Positions 1 through 9,499 are shown, counted from the stretch's first letter. The stretch: 17,274 nucleotides of DNA from Hemicentrotus pulcherrimus (GCA_003118195.1 BEXV01000636.1:167597-184870); one strand, 5' to 3'. Made by a program: numbers and translations. The notes: generated by a model not told the origin, from the letters alone.

Positions 1-64
<64 letters not shown>

Positions 65-71
65 TCTCCCT
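1..71. repeat. (TC)n microsatellite at the left edge
   Basis: A nearly pure TC dinucleotide run with one A interruption and a few CC interruptions. It is truncated by the window start, so its full length is unknown. Confidence 0.95.
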
Positions 72-1308
72 GTCTTTACAATCCACGTTGGTTTTGTAAT
101 GGTCATATGAGATGATTAAACCTGACCGTTTATCCTTCGCGTCTGATACACTGACCCTCGTTACAGACGAATGCCCGAGATATACGCATAGCAGAGAAGG
201 CCGAGTCAAATACTAGGTCACGGATAACGACTGTATATAATAACATTTATACAAACTATGACACGGTGTTTCATCTTACTAGTTCAATATCTTCATTAGA
301 TTTTGTCCCTTTTTTCAATCCTTTCATGTAATTATTATGTTTTGTATATATATGAAATACAAAGTTTTGTTTTTGTTTACCAAATCTGAATAAATCTGGT
401 AATTATTAAAGTTTTCATTACAAGCACCTGGGCTGTATTTGTTCACCAACGTTTATTCATGTGAAATGAGTAAAACACTATTTCTGTTGTTTAATAGATG
501 TTCACCCACTGAGCATATTCATTTTTTTTACTGAAAAACCGAAATGAAGAAATCCTGAAACAATGTGTAATCTGGGGTTTTGTTTCCATGCCCATATCTG
601 GTATTTTCCTTATAACAGTAGGAGTATACTGACCATATAATATCATGTAATGAAATAAACTGATATATTGTAATCATCAAAGCATAATTTGTTTAAAGAC
701 TATGAAAGGGATTGTTTTACATTTCCCCTCATAATTCAGTCTCAATAAAATGATAGAAAATGTTTGATAATTATATATTGATAACGATGTTATAATCCGT
801 GTGACTTGATAACTGTTTAATCAATATTCAAATACGATACTGTCATCGAGACTTAAGTAGAATATCAGTTATGCAACCATTCAATAAAATTGTATTCAAT
901 CCAGGCAACTTAAAATTTATTCGTAATTCTGTTTTCCTAACAGCATTTCTATTTGACCATAAAACAGAAACACGAGACTAGATCAGGTCAAGTTCAATTG
1001 TAGAAATTACTTCCAGGTCACGAATCAGCTTGCTTAATATATTTACCAATTATTGTTGAAAGAAAATTGCGCTATTCGTCATTCCTTTTCTTTTCGTCAG
1101 TGACTGTTTTCTCTTTTTCACTATAACTGGGCTTACCTTCATCTCCTCTTCTATTCAACGTGAATTATTAATGCTTATTACAAATCATTCTAAACAGCGG
1201 CAATGAGTCTGATAAGACAGATCTTCACTGTCTTTTTATATCTACAGACTCATAACTTTCCCTGACCATCTGTCTGTCTCTTGTCTATCATGACGGACGA
1301 TAATCAAA
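72..1308. other. AT-rich non-coding sequence, no gene seen
   Basis: There are many stop codons in all frames, and no protein similarity, RNA gene or repeat was recognised. Short TATATA-type stretches occur (for example near 230 and 350) without a gene to attach them to. Confidence 0.6.
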
Positions 1309-1309
1309 A

Positions 1310-1413
1310 TGGAAGAGAGAAGCAATAATAAAGAGAGAAAGGGGAGAGAAAGAGAAAAAGAGAGAAGGAGAGAGATAAAAGGAAAGACAGGGATAGAGAG
1401 AGAAGGGGAGTGG
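1310..1413. repeat. Degenerate GA-rich purine tract
   Basis: About 100 bp of almost pure purine on the plus strand (imperfect GAGA/GAAAG), with only occasional C or T. Open frames on both strands here are low-complexity (E/R/K-rich or S/L-rich) and are not genes. Confidence 0.85.
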
Positions 1414-1868
1414 CAGATACAATTTGCAATCATTGACTTAATACATTCTTTTTCAATTTTTAGGAGACTTGATCTTTTCGTTTTTAATATCCATTTAATA
1501 TGTTTAAGAGCTTTTAAAAGACGGTATTCTCATTTGCCCTTCTTCTACAAAATCCAAACATAATTACACAAGAATTCATGCGTGTAGCGTGTAGAGAAGA
1601 GAAGTAGAAACTCTCCTCACGGGGAAAAAAAGCTAACGGTCCTTGACAATTTAGCTTTTATAGCAGAAATATGAAAAACAACTCTAGCGGATGCTTCCGG
1701 ACGACTTGAGACGGGAAGGTTATTTGCATTTCCTGTCCAGCAGCTTTGCCGCCATATTTCATGAAGACATATCGGTGTGATCAGACATGACATCGGGCGT
1801 ATACTCCCCAGCCAGGCTGACCTCATAAAATAGACCTTCTATCACCTCATCATGTGTACATCTCAGTC

Positions 1869-1872
<4 letters not shown>
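1414..1872. other. Non-coding sequence, no gene recognised
   Basis: A 69-codon minus-strand frame (1826-1617) has normal composition, but I recognise no domain in it and see no splice context supporting an exon. Nothing else stands out. Confidence 0.5.

Positions 1873-1907
<35 letters not shown>
1873..1907. repeat. (AG)n microsatellite
   Basis: An uninterrupted AG dinucleotide run of about 35 bp. Confidence 0.95.
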
Positions 1908-1910
<3 letters not shown>

Positions 1911-2338
1911 GAAATGGCGAACGATAAATATGCGACCGATCGTGCCACGCTAAAAATACCAGTTTTTTCTCAATGAATTCATCTTATCTTCTGCGAGTAA
2001 ACATATTTCATAGTGTTTGGTTCTAAAGATTTCATCGCTTTGTTTCCTCACGCTCATACAACTTCGAGATGTTTACTTGCAATTCGTTTTAATGTCGACG
2101 TTACAAAATCAATAATATGCTAACGCAAGTTCACGTTCGATGGCAGAGAAACGAGGACGGGTGATAAAGGGAAATCAAAAGTGAAGGGGGGCAAGAAAAA
2201 GAGCTATAACTCGGTGATAAACTTTAGGTATTCACCCCGGGTAGATGGTATTCCCAGCGGCCCCACAGCCTTGCCAGCTCTCATTTACATTGTGTACGAG
2301 ATTTCCGAGAGTATCACTTTCATCGAAATCTAGACCAA
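1908..2338. other. Non-coding sequence, no gene seen
   Basis: Mixed-composition unique sequence. I see no coding frame, RNA gene or repeat in it. Confidence 0.5.
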
Positions 2339-2402
2339 GTTGACTCAATCGTTATGTTTTCTTCGCCTCCATCTCGATCTCTCTATATTCTCCTATTCCT
2401 CA

Positions 2403-2442
2403 GTCCTTTCCTCTCTTCCCCTGTCCTTTCCTCTCTTCCCCT
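2403..2442. repeat. Perfect 20-bp tandem duplication in a pyrimidine tract
   Basis: The unit GTCCTTTCCTCTCTTCCCCT occurs twice head to tail without mismatch (2403-2422 and 2423-2442). It sits inside a CT-rich stretch from about 2345 to 2460 that directly precedes a GA tract. Confidence 0.9.
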
Positions 2443-2470
2443 CTCATCTTCTACTTGCATGTATCTATCC

Positions 2471-2471
<1 letters not shown>

Positions 2472-2514
<43 letters not shown>
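2472..2514. repeat. (AG)n microsatellite
   Basis: A pure AG run of about 43 bp, continued by degenerate purine sequence to about 2535. It follows directly on a pyrimidine tract on the same strand. Confidence 0.95.
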
Positions 2515-2517
<3 letters not shown>

Positions 2518-2590
2518 AGAGTGAGAAGGGAGACATTAACCGTAATTCGAGCGTGTCTCTAAAAATTTTGTTTCTTAATCGAATTATCTT

Positions 2591-2614
2591 AACCAATTGA
2601 CTGCTCAGTTGGTT
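2591..2614. repeat. Small hairpin, 10-bp stem and 4-nt loop
   Basis: AACCAATTGA (2591-2600) pairs with TCAGTTGGTT (2605-2614) across the loop CTGC, with one G-U/T pair as the only non-Watson-Crick position. No adjacent gene indicates a role. Confidence 0.6.
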
Positions 2615-2637
2615 TAATTTGTTGTCATCTATAAATA

Positions 2638-2835
2638 TTCCATGTAAGATATCATTCTAATGAGGGAGTGGGTGGTTTAGCGTAATAATTACAGAGTTTC
2701 TCATTAGTGTATGTAAATGTACCATATTCGTGATAGGGGGAACCGTTTAATAGAGAGTTTGTACAAATTCCATGTAAGATACCATACTGATGAGAAGGGG
2801 TACCGTATAATGATTTCAGAGAAACTGTTGTTGAA
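2638..2835. repeat. Degenerate tandem repeat, three copies of about 65 bp
   Basis: Copies begin near 2638, 2707 and 2768. Anchor words are ATGTAAGATATCAT (2642), ATGTAAATGTACCAT (2711) and ATGTAAGATACCAT (2772). Copies 2 and 3 also share a GGGG-ACCG-T-TAAT segment. Spacing is about 69 and 61 bp. Divergence between copies indicates an old array. A minus-strand open frame through it shows the same repetition and is probably not a gene. Confidence 0.65.
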
Positions 2836-2884
2836 AGTGTTCTGTTACAAACTGGCGTGTAAGAAAGATCAGAATTCATAGTAG

Positions 2885-2889
<5 letters not shown>

Positions 2890-2929
<40 letters not shown>

Positions 2930-3010
2930 AGAGAGAGGGATACAGAATGATAGGAAGAAGAGGGAAAAGGGAGAAAAGGAGAGAGAGAGAGAGAGAAGGA
3001 GAGAGAGGTA
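2890..3010. repeat. (GA)n microsatellite and degenerate purine tract
   Basis: A pure GA run to about 2924, then G-rich and GGA-type purine sequence with few interruptions. The purine bias continues weakly to about 3080. Confidence 0.9.
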
Positions 3011-3233
3011 TAATGTAGAGAGATTGAAAGAGTACGGGTAAACAGAGAAGAAGAGTGGGGGTAAAGAGAGAAAAGAGATGATGGATTTATAGAGAAGTTA
3101 TGGGATGGGGACGAAAACATCACGTGAGTAGGTGTAAAAGGGGGAAGAAAAACAGAATATTAGAAAGACAGACATATAACTAGACAAAATCCTTGGGCGT
3201 GAGACGACAGAAAGCAGGAGGAGAGAAACATTG

Positions 3234-3261
3234 GAGAGAGAGAGAGAGAGAGAGAGAGAGA
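3234..3261. repeat. (GA)n microsatellite
   Basis: A pure GA dinucleotide run of about 28 bp; the rightmost of the GA cluster between 1310 and 3261. Confidence 0.95.
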
Positions 3262-4452
3262 ACCCTCTAAAGTCATTTTGTTCTGCACGAGGAAGGGCCA
3301 ATTTTTATTTTACCTTCACATTTTCCAGCTGGGTGAATGTAGAGTAATTATTCTCTCGAGCACTGCATTGCTCGCAAGGCTATCCAATTCCTAGGTGCTT
3401 CATTAATCATTATGAGATGTTTTTGGCGCGCTTATATAGATGTTTAAATTTTTACCAAGCCTGTTGCGAAGAGGTGTTTTTTCATCGTCTGCTTGGTCAA
3501 CCAAATAAGGATCACCCTTAGAGAGTGGACCCACATCAGTGGGGAAGCGTTGAGAAAAGGGCACTTGAATCGGGAGGGGGTGGCGCAGATGCTACGAATA
3601 CAATTCGGAAATCTAATCATTACGATCGCAAAAACTGTCAAAAATAAACCGAAGCCAGTCTCAATGGCCTTTTGCAGTTGTGCGTCATCTTTTGAAATGC
3701 AGGGACATTAAAATGACGTATTACGTAATCGGAAGGAAAGAATGTGATTCCTTCGGGATGGACAATCAATTATTATGATTTTGAAATGGCCCTCGATTTG
3801 ATTTCTTGAGCGTCTTTGGGATCGTGTTTATCTGATATAACAAGTTCGCTGGTAGCAGAAGGGTGATGGAGGGGGTCCTATTTTTTTTTTCTGTTACGCC
3901 CCCCTCCTTCCCTTTCTTTCTCTCATTTTTCACTGCTTTAATCATTCTTGCTCGCCATCTGATGGTGGTCGTTCACTCATGCCTCCATTATCGACGCCAT
4001 TAATCCACATACTTCCATCTCTCCTGAATTGGACAGGAACACAGTTACATGTATATCTATCTGCAAGCTATACTCAAAGCTGGAGTTCACAATAAAACGA
4101 GACGTTTTGCGCCATGATAATTTAACCGCTCAGCCGGGACAGACGATCTTGCAGTCGAGTATCGATCGTCTAGGATCTCAGTGATATTCATGTGAGAACT
4201 CTTCTAAGTTCACTCTAAGAAAGCCGATAGCACCTTCGATTACAGATACAGGTGAAAGAGTACAGGAATGGGGGAAATCAAATAAACGATCTAAATTGCA
4301 TCGACTAACACGTAAAGCCCTTGACTTTTTCTTGTTATAACATGAAATATACTTTTTTAAATATGTTTATTAATGTCCATTGCAACATAAAATGTGTATG
4401 TGTTTTTGACTATTTTTTTTTGTGGCTACAGCATACATCAAAATACTTTCTT
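3262..4452. other. Non-coding sequence, no gene recognised
   Basis: Overlapping frames of 65-72 codons on both strands near 3444-3711 show no recognisable domain. Two small inverted repeats are present: GGAGGGGG (3868-3875) with CCCCCTCC (3900-3907), and AGACGATC (4141-4148) with GATCGTCT (4164-4171). A palindromic TTACGTAA motif lies at 3721-3728. Confidence 0.5.
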
Positions 4453-4483
4453 CCCCCCTCCCCCCCCCAAAAAAAAAAAAAAA
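4453..4483. repeat. Adjacent poly-C and poly-A tracts
   Basis: A C run interrupted by a single T (4453-4468) passes directly into 15 A residues (4469-4483). It could be slippage-prone sequence or the tail of an old insertion, but no element body was recognised upstream. Confidence 0.9.
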
Positions 4484-4920
4484 TGGATTCAAAGTTTAAG
4501 CGATCCAAGTGGAAGCAATTTACAAAAAATATGGTGATGTGATAGTAATGTCGACCTTTTATATTTGTTTCTAGGTATGTGATAGATACAAACCAGATGT
4601 TTAAACGAACGAAAGATTTGTAACGACAAATACAATGTATACACATAAAAATCGTTTCCATGACAATTTATCTTTGGCAGAAACTTCCGAAATTTTAAAT
4701 GAAATAAGAAATACTTTCCTAATTTTCCAAATCTACTGTACGTGCGCGATTTATTCTGGGTGACCCGATTTATATCGCTTTCATTGGAATCAATATTTGC
4801 ACATTAAGAGGAACACTATCTCTCATTCTGGACCTCACAATTATGTTTACTATCCATTACTAGCTTTACAATCATGATTTGAGAGAGCTAAATAAATTAC
4901 GAAATGTACGTGGTGGGGGT

Positions 4921-5079
4921 TGTCTTTTTTTTTCTTCGTCTTCCGCTTCTTCTTCTTCTTCTTCTCCTTCTTCTTCTCCTTCTTCTTCTTTTTCTTCTTC
5001 TTCTTATTCGTCTCCTTCTTCTTCTCTTTCTTCTTCTTTTTCTTCTTCTTCATCATCTTCTTCTCCTTCTTCTTCTTTT
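4921..5079. repeat. (TTC)n-rich polypyrimidine tract
   Basis: About 159 bp of nearly pure pyrimidine on the plus strand, mainly TTC units with TCC variants and a few G or A interruptions. Frames through it are poly-S, poly-F, poly-L or poly-K and are not genes. Long polypurine-polypyrimidine mirror tracts can adopt triplex DNA. Confidence 0.95.
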
Positions 5080-6549
5080 GCTTTGGTGAAAAAGAGGGAG
5101 ATATGAGGAAGTTAGATTGTTCATAGGCTCCAATAATTTCAATGAGATGAAATTAACAATTCTGTCTTAACTTTGACGGAGGGTATTTTGATATTGTAGA
5201 TGAACGCATATTTTACGAACTCCCCTATTTAGATTCAATTTATCCAAACGACAAGCAGCGTATGGATCAACGATGTTCACGTTGCTAGAAATGGGTCTAT
5301 TCATTTTTAAAAGAGCAAGTTTTAAATTTGAAAAACTGGAAGCCACATCCACATACTGCGCAGATAAATGTATATGATAGAGTAAAATACATTTAAATTG
5401 ATTTATTAAAAGGTAATTGTTGTCAAACATTATCTGTCATTCATCCAGGCTAACCACAGATACCCAATCCTGCTGGTTAAAACCATAAACCAATTTTCAA
5501 ACCATCGACCAGACAGTCACCCCAAAACCTGCTCCGTTTGTATCTGCTTTGCTCCGGTGAATCAAATATATTGAACATATAAAGCTGTTACACAATGAGA
5601 TATTCAATATGTCTCATCCATAAAAAAAATCGGTAATTTATCCACAGACTATCGATAAGTCATCACTGGGGCAATTTCATGCATGTCCCATAGAAATCGT
5701 GTTCGCATTACGAAATGCGGGTGTCAAGTTATCTATAGAGGTGCGTTTCAATCAGCAATACAGGGAATGAACATTTCATAATGAAAATAATTATATATTT
5801 TTCTGGATGTTTTTTATTACAACCTTACCCATAAGTCTACAAATATTATCTCTTTAAAATAAAACAGACTAGTAGGTAACTACCGGATCATGTACATCGC
5901 TAATACCCGCACTATGCTTATCCTTCTTCCATCATAAATGCATATTCAAGTTTACAAAATGGTTCTGTTGTTTTCCTCCATCGTTCATCTAATCATCAAT
6001 ACAATTTACCCCGTTAACGTTTGAATTATTTCATTCCAACAGGCTTAATACAGGACTCACACGGTTCCCGGAGGCTGTGGGTTAATTTCCATTTGATTTA
6101 TCAGGGACACATGAAGTAAGTCTATTATTAGCAATGCTACGACGTTTCCCCCTCAATAATCAAACTCAATATGCCTTTGTCTGGCCGGCGGAATCTAACC
6201 TTTAGAATTTGTGGTGAAAATGTATGATAGGGAATCATCATATGATATGTCTTTGATCATCTTAGAATTACTATTGACCCAGAAATAATATTGAGCCATG
6301 CGATATTACTTTAATATGGCATGTCTGTGGCAGTAATAGATACTCGCCCATACAAATCAAATGCTAATTTGAAGTGAAGGATGAGATGCTGTATAGAAAC
6401 ATTTACGTAGGAATCAATACTCTTTAGCCGTATTAGATACTGGGGGTATTCAAAAGCGATCTCTCTAAACCCACACACGGGCTTTATGTCTGGAGTCCAA
6501 TCCAACACAGACTAATCAGTCTTACAATGTTTCAACCAGCTAGACAATA
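5080..6549. other. AT-rich non-coding sequence, no gene seen
   Basis: Frames of 65-87 codons on the minus strand (5167-5430 and 6311-6508) lack recognisable domains and typical coding composition. No RNA gene or repeat family was recognised. Confidence 0.5.
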
Positions 6550-6688
6550 GAGACTTTTAGATTCTGCACGACGAGAACGAGGACTGCCCTTTTAAGGCAA
6601 TGTGGCGTCACTGCCAGTGCCTTAAAAGGAAGTCACTTTGCCTTAAAAGGGCAGTCTACGTTCTCGTTGTACAGAATCTAACAGTCCC
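6550..6688. mobile_element. Palindromic MITE flanked by TA (Tc1/mariner-like target site)
   Basis: Two 51-bp arms, 6550-6600 and 6638-6688, are inverted copies of each other with 6 mismatches and no gaps, separated by a 37-nt spacer. The ends read GAGACTTTTAG and, on the other strand, GGGACTGTTAG. Both ends abut the dinucleotide TA (6548-6549 and 6689-6690), as expected for a TA target-site duplication. There is no coding capacity, so mobility would have depended on a transposase elsewhere. Assignment to Tc1/mariner rests on the TA alone, and a chance TA is possible in AT-rich DNA. Confidence 0.65.
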
Positions 6689-6690
6689 TA

Positions 6691-7528
6691 ATGCCAGGAA
6701 CATCGTGTATATACAATTTGTGAGATTTCATCGAGAACGAGAAATGACAGAAAGAATCTCGACTTAATCCTGCCCCGATTTTCAGACGCCCTCAATGTTT
6801 CAACTAATTAGTGATAACTGCCGTCAGGATTACTTCTATTCGGGATAATGCTCCTTATAACACATAGCGTAGGTCTCACAAACATTACGACATATTTCAT
6901 TTACAGAAGAGAAGACTATGACAGTGAATTTAAAGATGGAGTTTGGACATCGCCTATATTTTGTGAAGCTGTCTCTAAATCATGACTGACAATAAAGATA
7001 AATGCATATTGGGGTGTAAGTTTATTTTACAAAATTGTGACGGATATATTGAATTTTGCTGAAAAGAATAATTTAAAAGAAGAAAAAAGTACCGGGCATA
7101 GATGGATGTACATGGGACTCTTTCTAACTCTTTTTTCGAGACACACTTACAGGAATAAGATCTCGACGTTCTTTAATCTTTACAGACCAGAACGAGATCT
7201 TTCCAAGAGCAATCATTTTGTGTGACATTGTTATTATAACATTCTCCCATAAGGGAATTGAAAATATAAATAAGCTCAAAACTTATTTTTCACCATAACC
7301 AGAATTTAAGCTTCTCTACCTGCACACGACAAAAATATACATAAAACACAAGGTACCTACGTCAAATAAAAATGAGAAGCGATGTTAGATAGAAGTGTGT
7401 CAACTCATTAATTATATAAATATACTCAAGTCACACCGCTAACCCGACCCCTAAAATTGTTCAAATTCAGGTTCAGGTAATTTCTGTGTTCCATTTGATG
7501 CCGGTCTGGCCCTCAGTATAACACCACG
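6691..7528. other. Non-coding sequence between two palindromic elements
   Basis: No gene was recognised. A hairpin at 7157-7201 pairs AAGATCTCG with CGAGATCTT (9 bp) and continues with TTCT/AGAA after a 3-nt bulge. Confidence 0.5.
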
Positions 7529-7797
7529 CACTGTGAAAATGACGGACAAAGAAAGAGGACAAAATATACAGTTCCTCATTCTACCCTCAACAATTGCTGT
7601 GGTAGACAAAGGAACATCCCCTCTTTGCTATTATGTAAAAATGTGTAGAACAGGTGTCACATGCATATTCACCTGTTATACACATTTTTACATAATAGCA
7701 GTGTAGGGATGTTCCTTTGTCTAACACAGCAATTGTTGAGGGTAATATGAGGAACTGTATATTTTGTCCTCTTTCTTTGTCCGTCATGTTCATAGTG
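7529..7797. repeat. Long palindrome: 128-bp arms, 13-nt spacer (foldback element or inverted duplication)
   Basis: The left arm (7529-7656) and right arm (7670-7797) are inverted copies with 10 mismatches and no gaps, about 92% identical, around the spacer 7657-7669. The outer ends read CACTGTGAAAATG on the left and CACTATGAACATG on the complementary strand of the right. No clean target duplication is visible: the flanks are CACCACG and ACAACCAC. Open frames crossing it are artefacts of the palindrome. A transcript would fold into a hairpin of more than 100 bp. It may be a palindromic MITE or foldback element, or a local inverted duplication. Confidence 0.8.
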
Positions 7798-7850
7798 ACA
7801 ACCACACCAATCAGACCGACACCAGAACGAACAAAAAGGATACACAAGGA

Positions 7851-8040
7851 GACACGACGGTTCAGTGGTAGAGCAGTGGTCTCATCACCGGAAGGTCCCG
7901 GGTTCGAAACCAAGTCGATGCGCTAGTGCACTTTGGTAATGCATTTATCTTCATTACCAAGTTCCTCGGAGAGGACTTAAAGCCGTCGGTCCCGCTTACT
8001 TACAAGCATACATATGCTTTCTTAGCAGTTAGTTAATACA
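7851..8040 (+). mobile_element. tRNA-derived SINE
   Basis: The head keeps both RNA polymerase III internal promoter boxes: an A box CGGTTCAGTGG at 7858-7868 and a perfect B box GGTTCGAAACC at 7901-7911, at tRNA-like spacing. The anticodon and T stems no longer pair fully, so this is not a functional tRNA gene. The body contains a 9-bp inverted repeat, TTGGTAATG (7933-7941) with CATTACCAA (7952-7960), and then a stretch around CTCGGAGAGGACTTAAAG that I associate with marine-invertebrate SINE bodies. An imperfect candidate target duplication (ATACACAAGGAG at 7840 versus ATACAAAAGTAG at 8036) would set the borders at about 7856 and 8035. SINEs carry no protein and rely on LINE enzymes; no LINE is present here. 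Confidence 0.75.
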
Positions 8041-8870
8041 AAAGTAGCAAACAACATTAATTGCTAAAATATGTTCATTTCGAATCGGTTCGGGGTCCTT
8101 TCGGCGGTGTGACTAAGGGATTACATCGGCATGCATATTAGTAAAAGCATGCAAGGATGCATGTATGGTTACCGGCCCGCACAATCATTTCGTTCATTTG
8201 TTATGTGTCTATAATGAATGCCTCCAATCACCTGTGGTACAGGTCGAGATATTAATGATCTACACATGCGCAGTTAGAACCAAACTCGTTCATCATCTCT
8301 CCATTTTAACACGCGGTAAAGAACAAACCGTCTGCGTGAACATTGACATAGTGAAGGAAAAATACGTGTAATTTTAATCATATATTCACAACTTTAAGTA
8401 TATAATGTATACAACGTAGTCGCTTTACAGAATGTTTAATAATAAAATTTCGAAATGATTTCGTTGTAATTATTACGTCATACGATATCATCATGAATAC
8501 GACCTGTGTGTGTTGTCACCTTTCATGACCAATAGAGCATATTAAACACGGGTGTGTTTACACGTACATGACAAAGGCAAGATTTCATCGTTGCATTTGG
8601 CGGGTAATTATACTTGGCAAAGAAAACAACACATCAAGTGTTTTGTCATAATCGTGACCAAACACAAAACAGAGAGATTAAAGTAATCATAAATGAAAAT
8701 TAATAACAACTGAGGAAATATAAATTCTTTCCATTCAGAAGAACACGACTGTCCGTGACTAAGCAACACAAATGAAGCGCATGGTAGCCCGATGTCTTAA
8801 AGGGGTTTATCATTGCCTATATGGTTTCTTGCATTCTGATATGACACACAATTTAATCAACAATGCAGCA
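8041..8870. other. AT-rich non-coding sequence, no gene seen
   Basis: One 68-codon plus-strand frame (8165-8371) has no recognisable domain. An 18-bp imperfect palindrome, TAAACACGGGTGTGTTTA, lies near 8543 and contains forkhead-like TGTTTA words. Nothing else stands out. Confidence 0.5.
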
Positions 8871-8900
8871 TTAATAATTAATTAATTAATTAATTAATAA
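8871..8900. repeat. (ATTA)n tetranucleotide repeat
   Basis: About 30 bp of TTAA/ATTA units, nearly self-complementary. Confidence 0.9.
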
Positions 8901-9331
8901 TGACATTGCTATGATACCATATCATGTTTTATATCGACTCCAATCCATTACTACAAACAATTTAACTAAAACGGAAATTAAACAAAACGTAACGATATAA
9001 AACAATCAGTATTGAAAATGTTCAGTTAGGAAAAAAAATATGGTTAAACGCAAATGTCATATGCCTAACTTCAACTGATATTTAGGAAAAATCGATTCAT
9101 AACAGAATATAATCCAATTCCCTATCTTTTGAAAATTCAAGCACCATTGTTGAAGAAGAAAACAAAAATGGTCAAGTTTTTACTGTTTCTACCCCATCCG
9201 TTAATCACAAGTTACAGGATGATACTCGAAATGAGAAATGCATAATCATAATTTGCAATGATTTGGAGAAAAAAGATTTGAATCGTAATCATTGATGTAC
9301 ACCAAATTGGAAATGGAACTGGAAAACTGTG
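8901..9331. other. AT-rich non-coding sequence
   Basis: No coding frame, RNA gene or structured repeat was seen. Confidence 0.55.
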
Positions 9332-9371
9332 TCTCGCTCTCTATCTCTCTCTCTCTCTCTCTCTCCCTCTC

Positions 9372-9407
<36 letters not shown>

Positions 9408-9499
9408 GCTATTTTCTATGTCTCTCTCTCTCTCTCTCTCTATGTATGTCTCTTTTTCTTCTTTTTTTCTCTCTCTCTTTCTCTTTTTTCTCTCTCTCT
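9332..9499. repeat. (TC)n microsatellite, interrupted
   Basis: About 168 bp, mostly TC dinucleotide with interruptions ATTTTCTATG (9411-9420) and TATGTATG (9441-9448) and a T-rich right part. Overlapping open frames on both strands are low-complexity artefacts. Confidence 0.95.

Noticed and set aside
3868..3907. G-run/C-run hairpin as a structured element
   Set aside because: The 8-bp stem joins low-complexity G and C runs across a T-rich loop, which is expected by chance in such sequence.
4850..5126. Poly-K, poly-S, poly-F and poly-L frames as proteins
   Set aside because: All are translations of one TTC-rich low-complexity tract in different frames.
7587..7913. 108-codon minus-strand frame as a gene
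   Set aside because: It runs through the 128-bp palindrome and the SINE head; its openness is an accident of repeat sequence.
7851..7925. Functional tRNA gene
   Set aside because: A and B boxes are present, but the anticodon and T stems do not pair properly and a SINE body follows directly.
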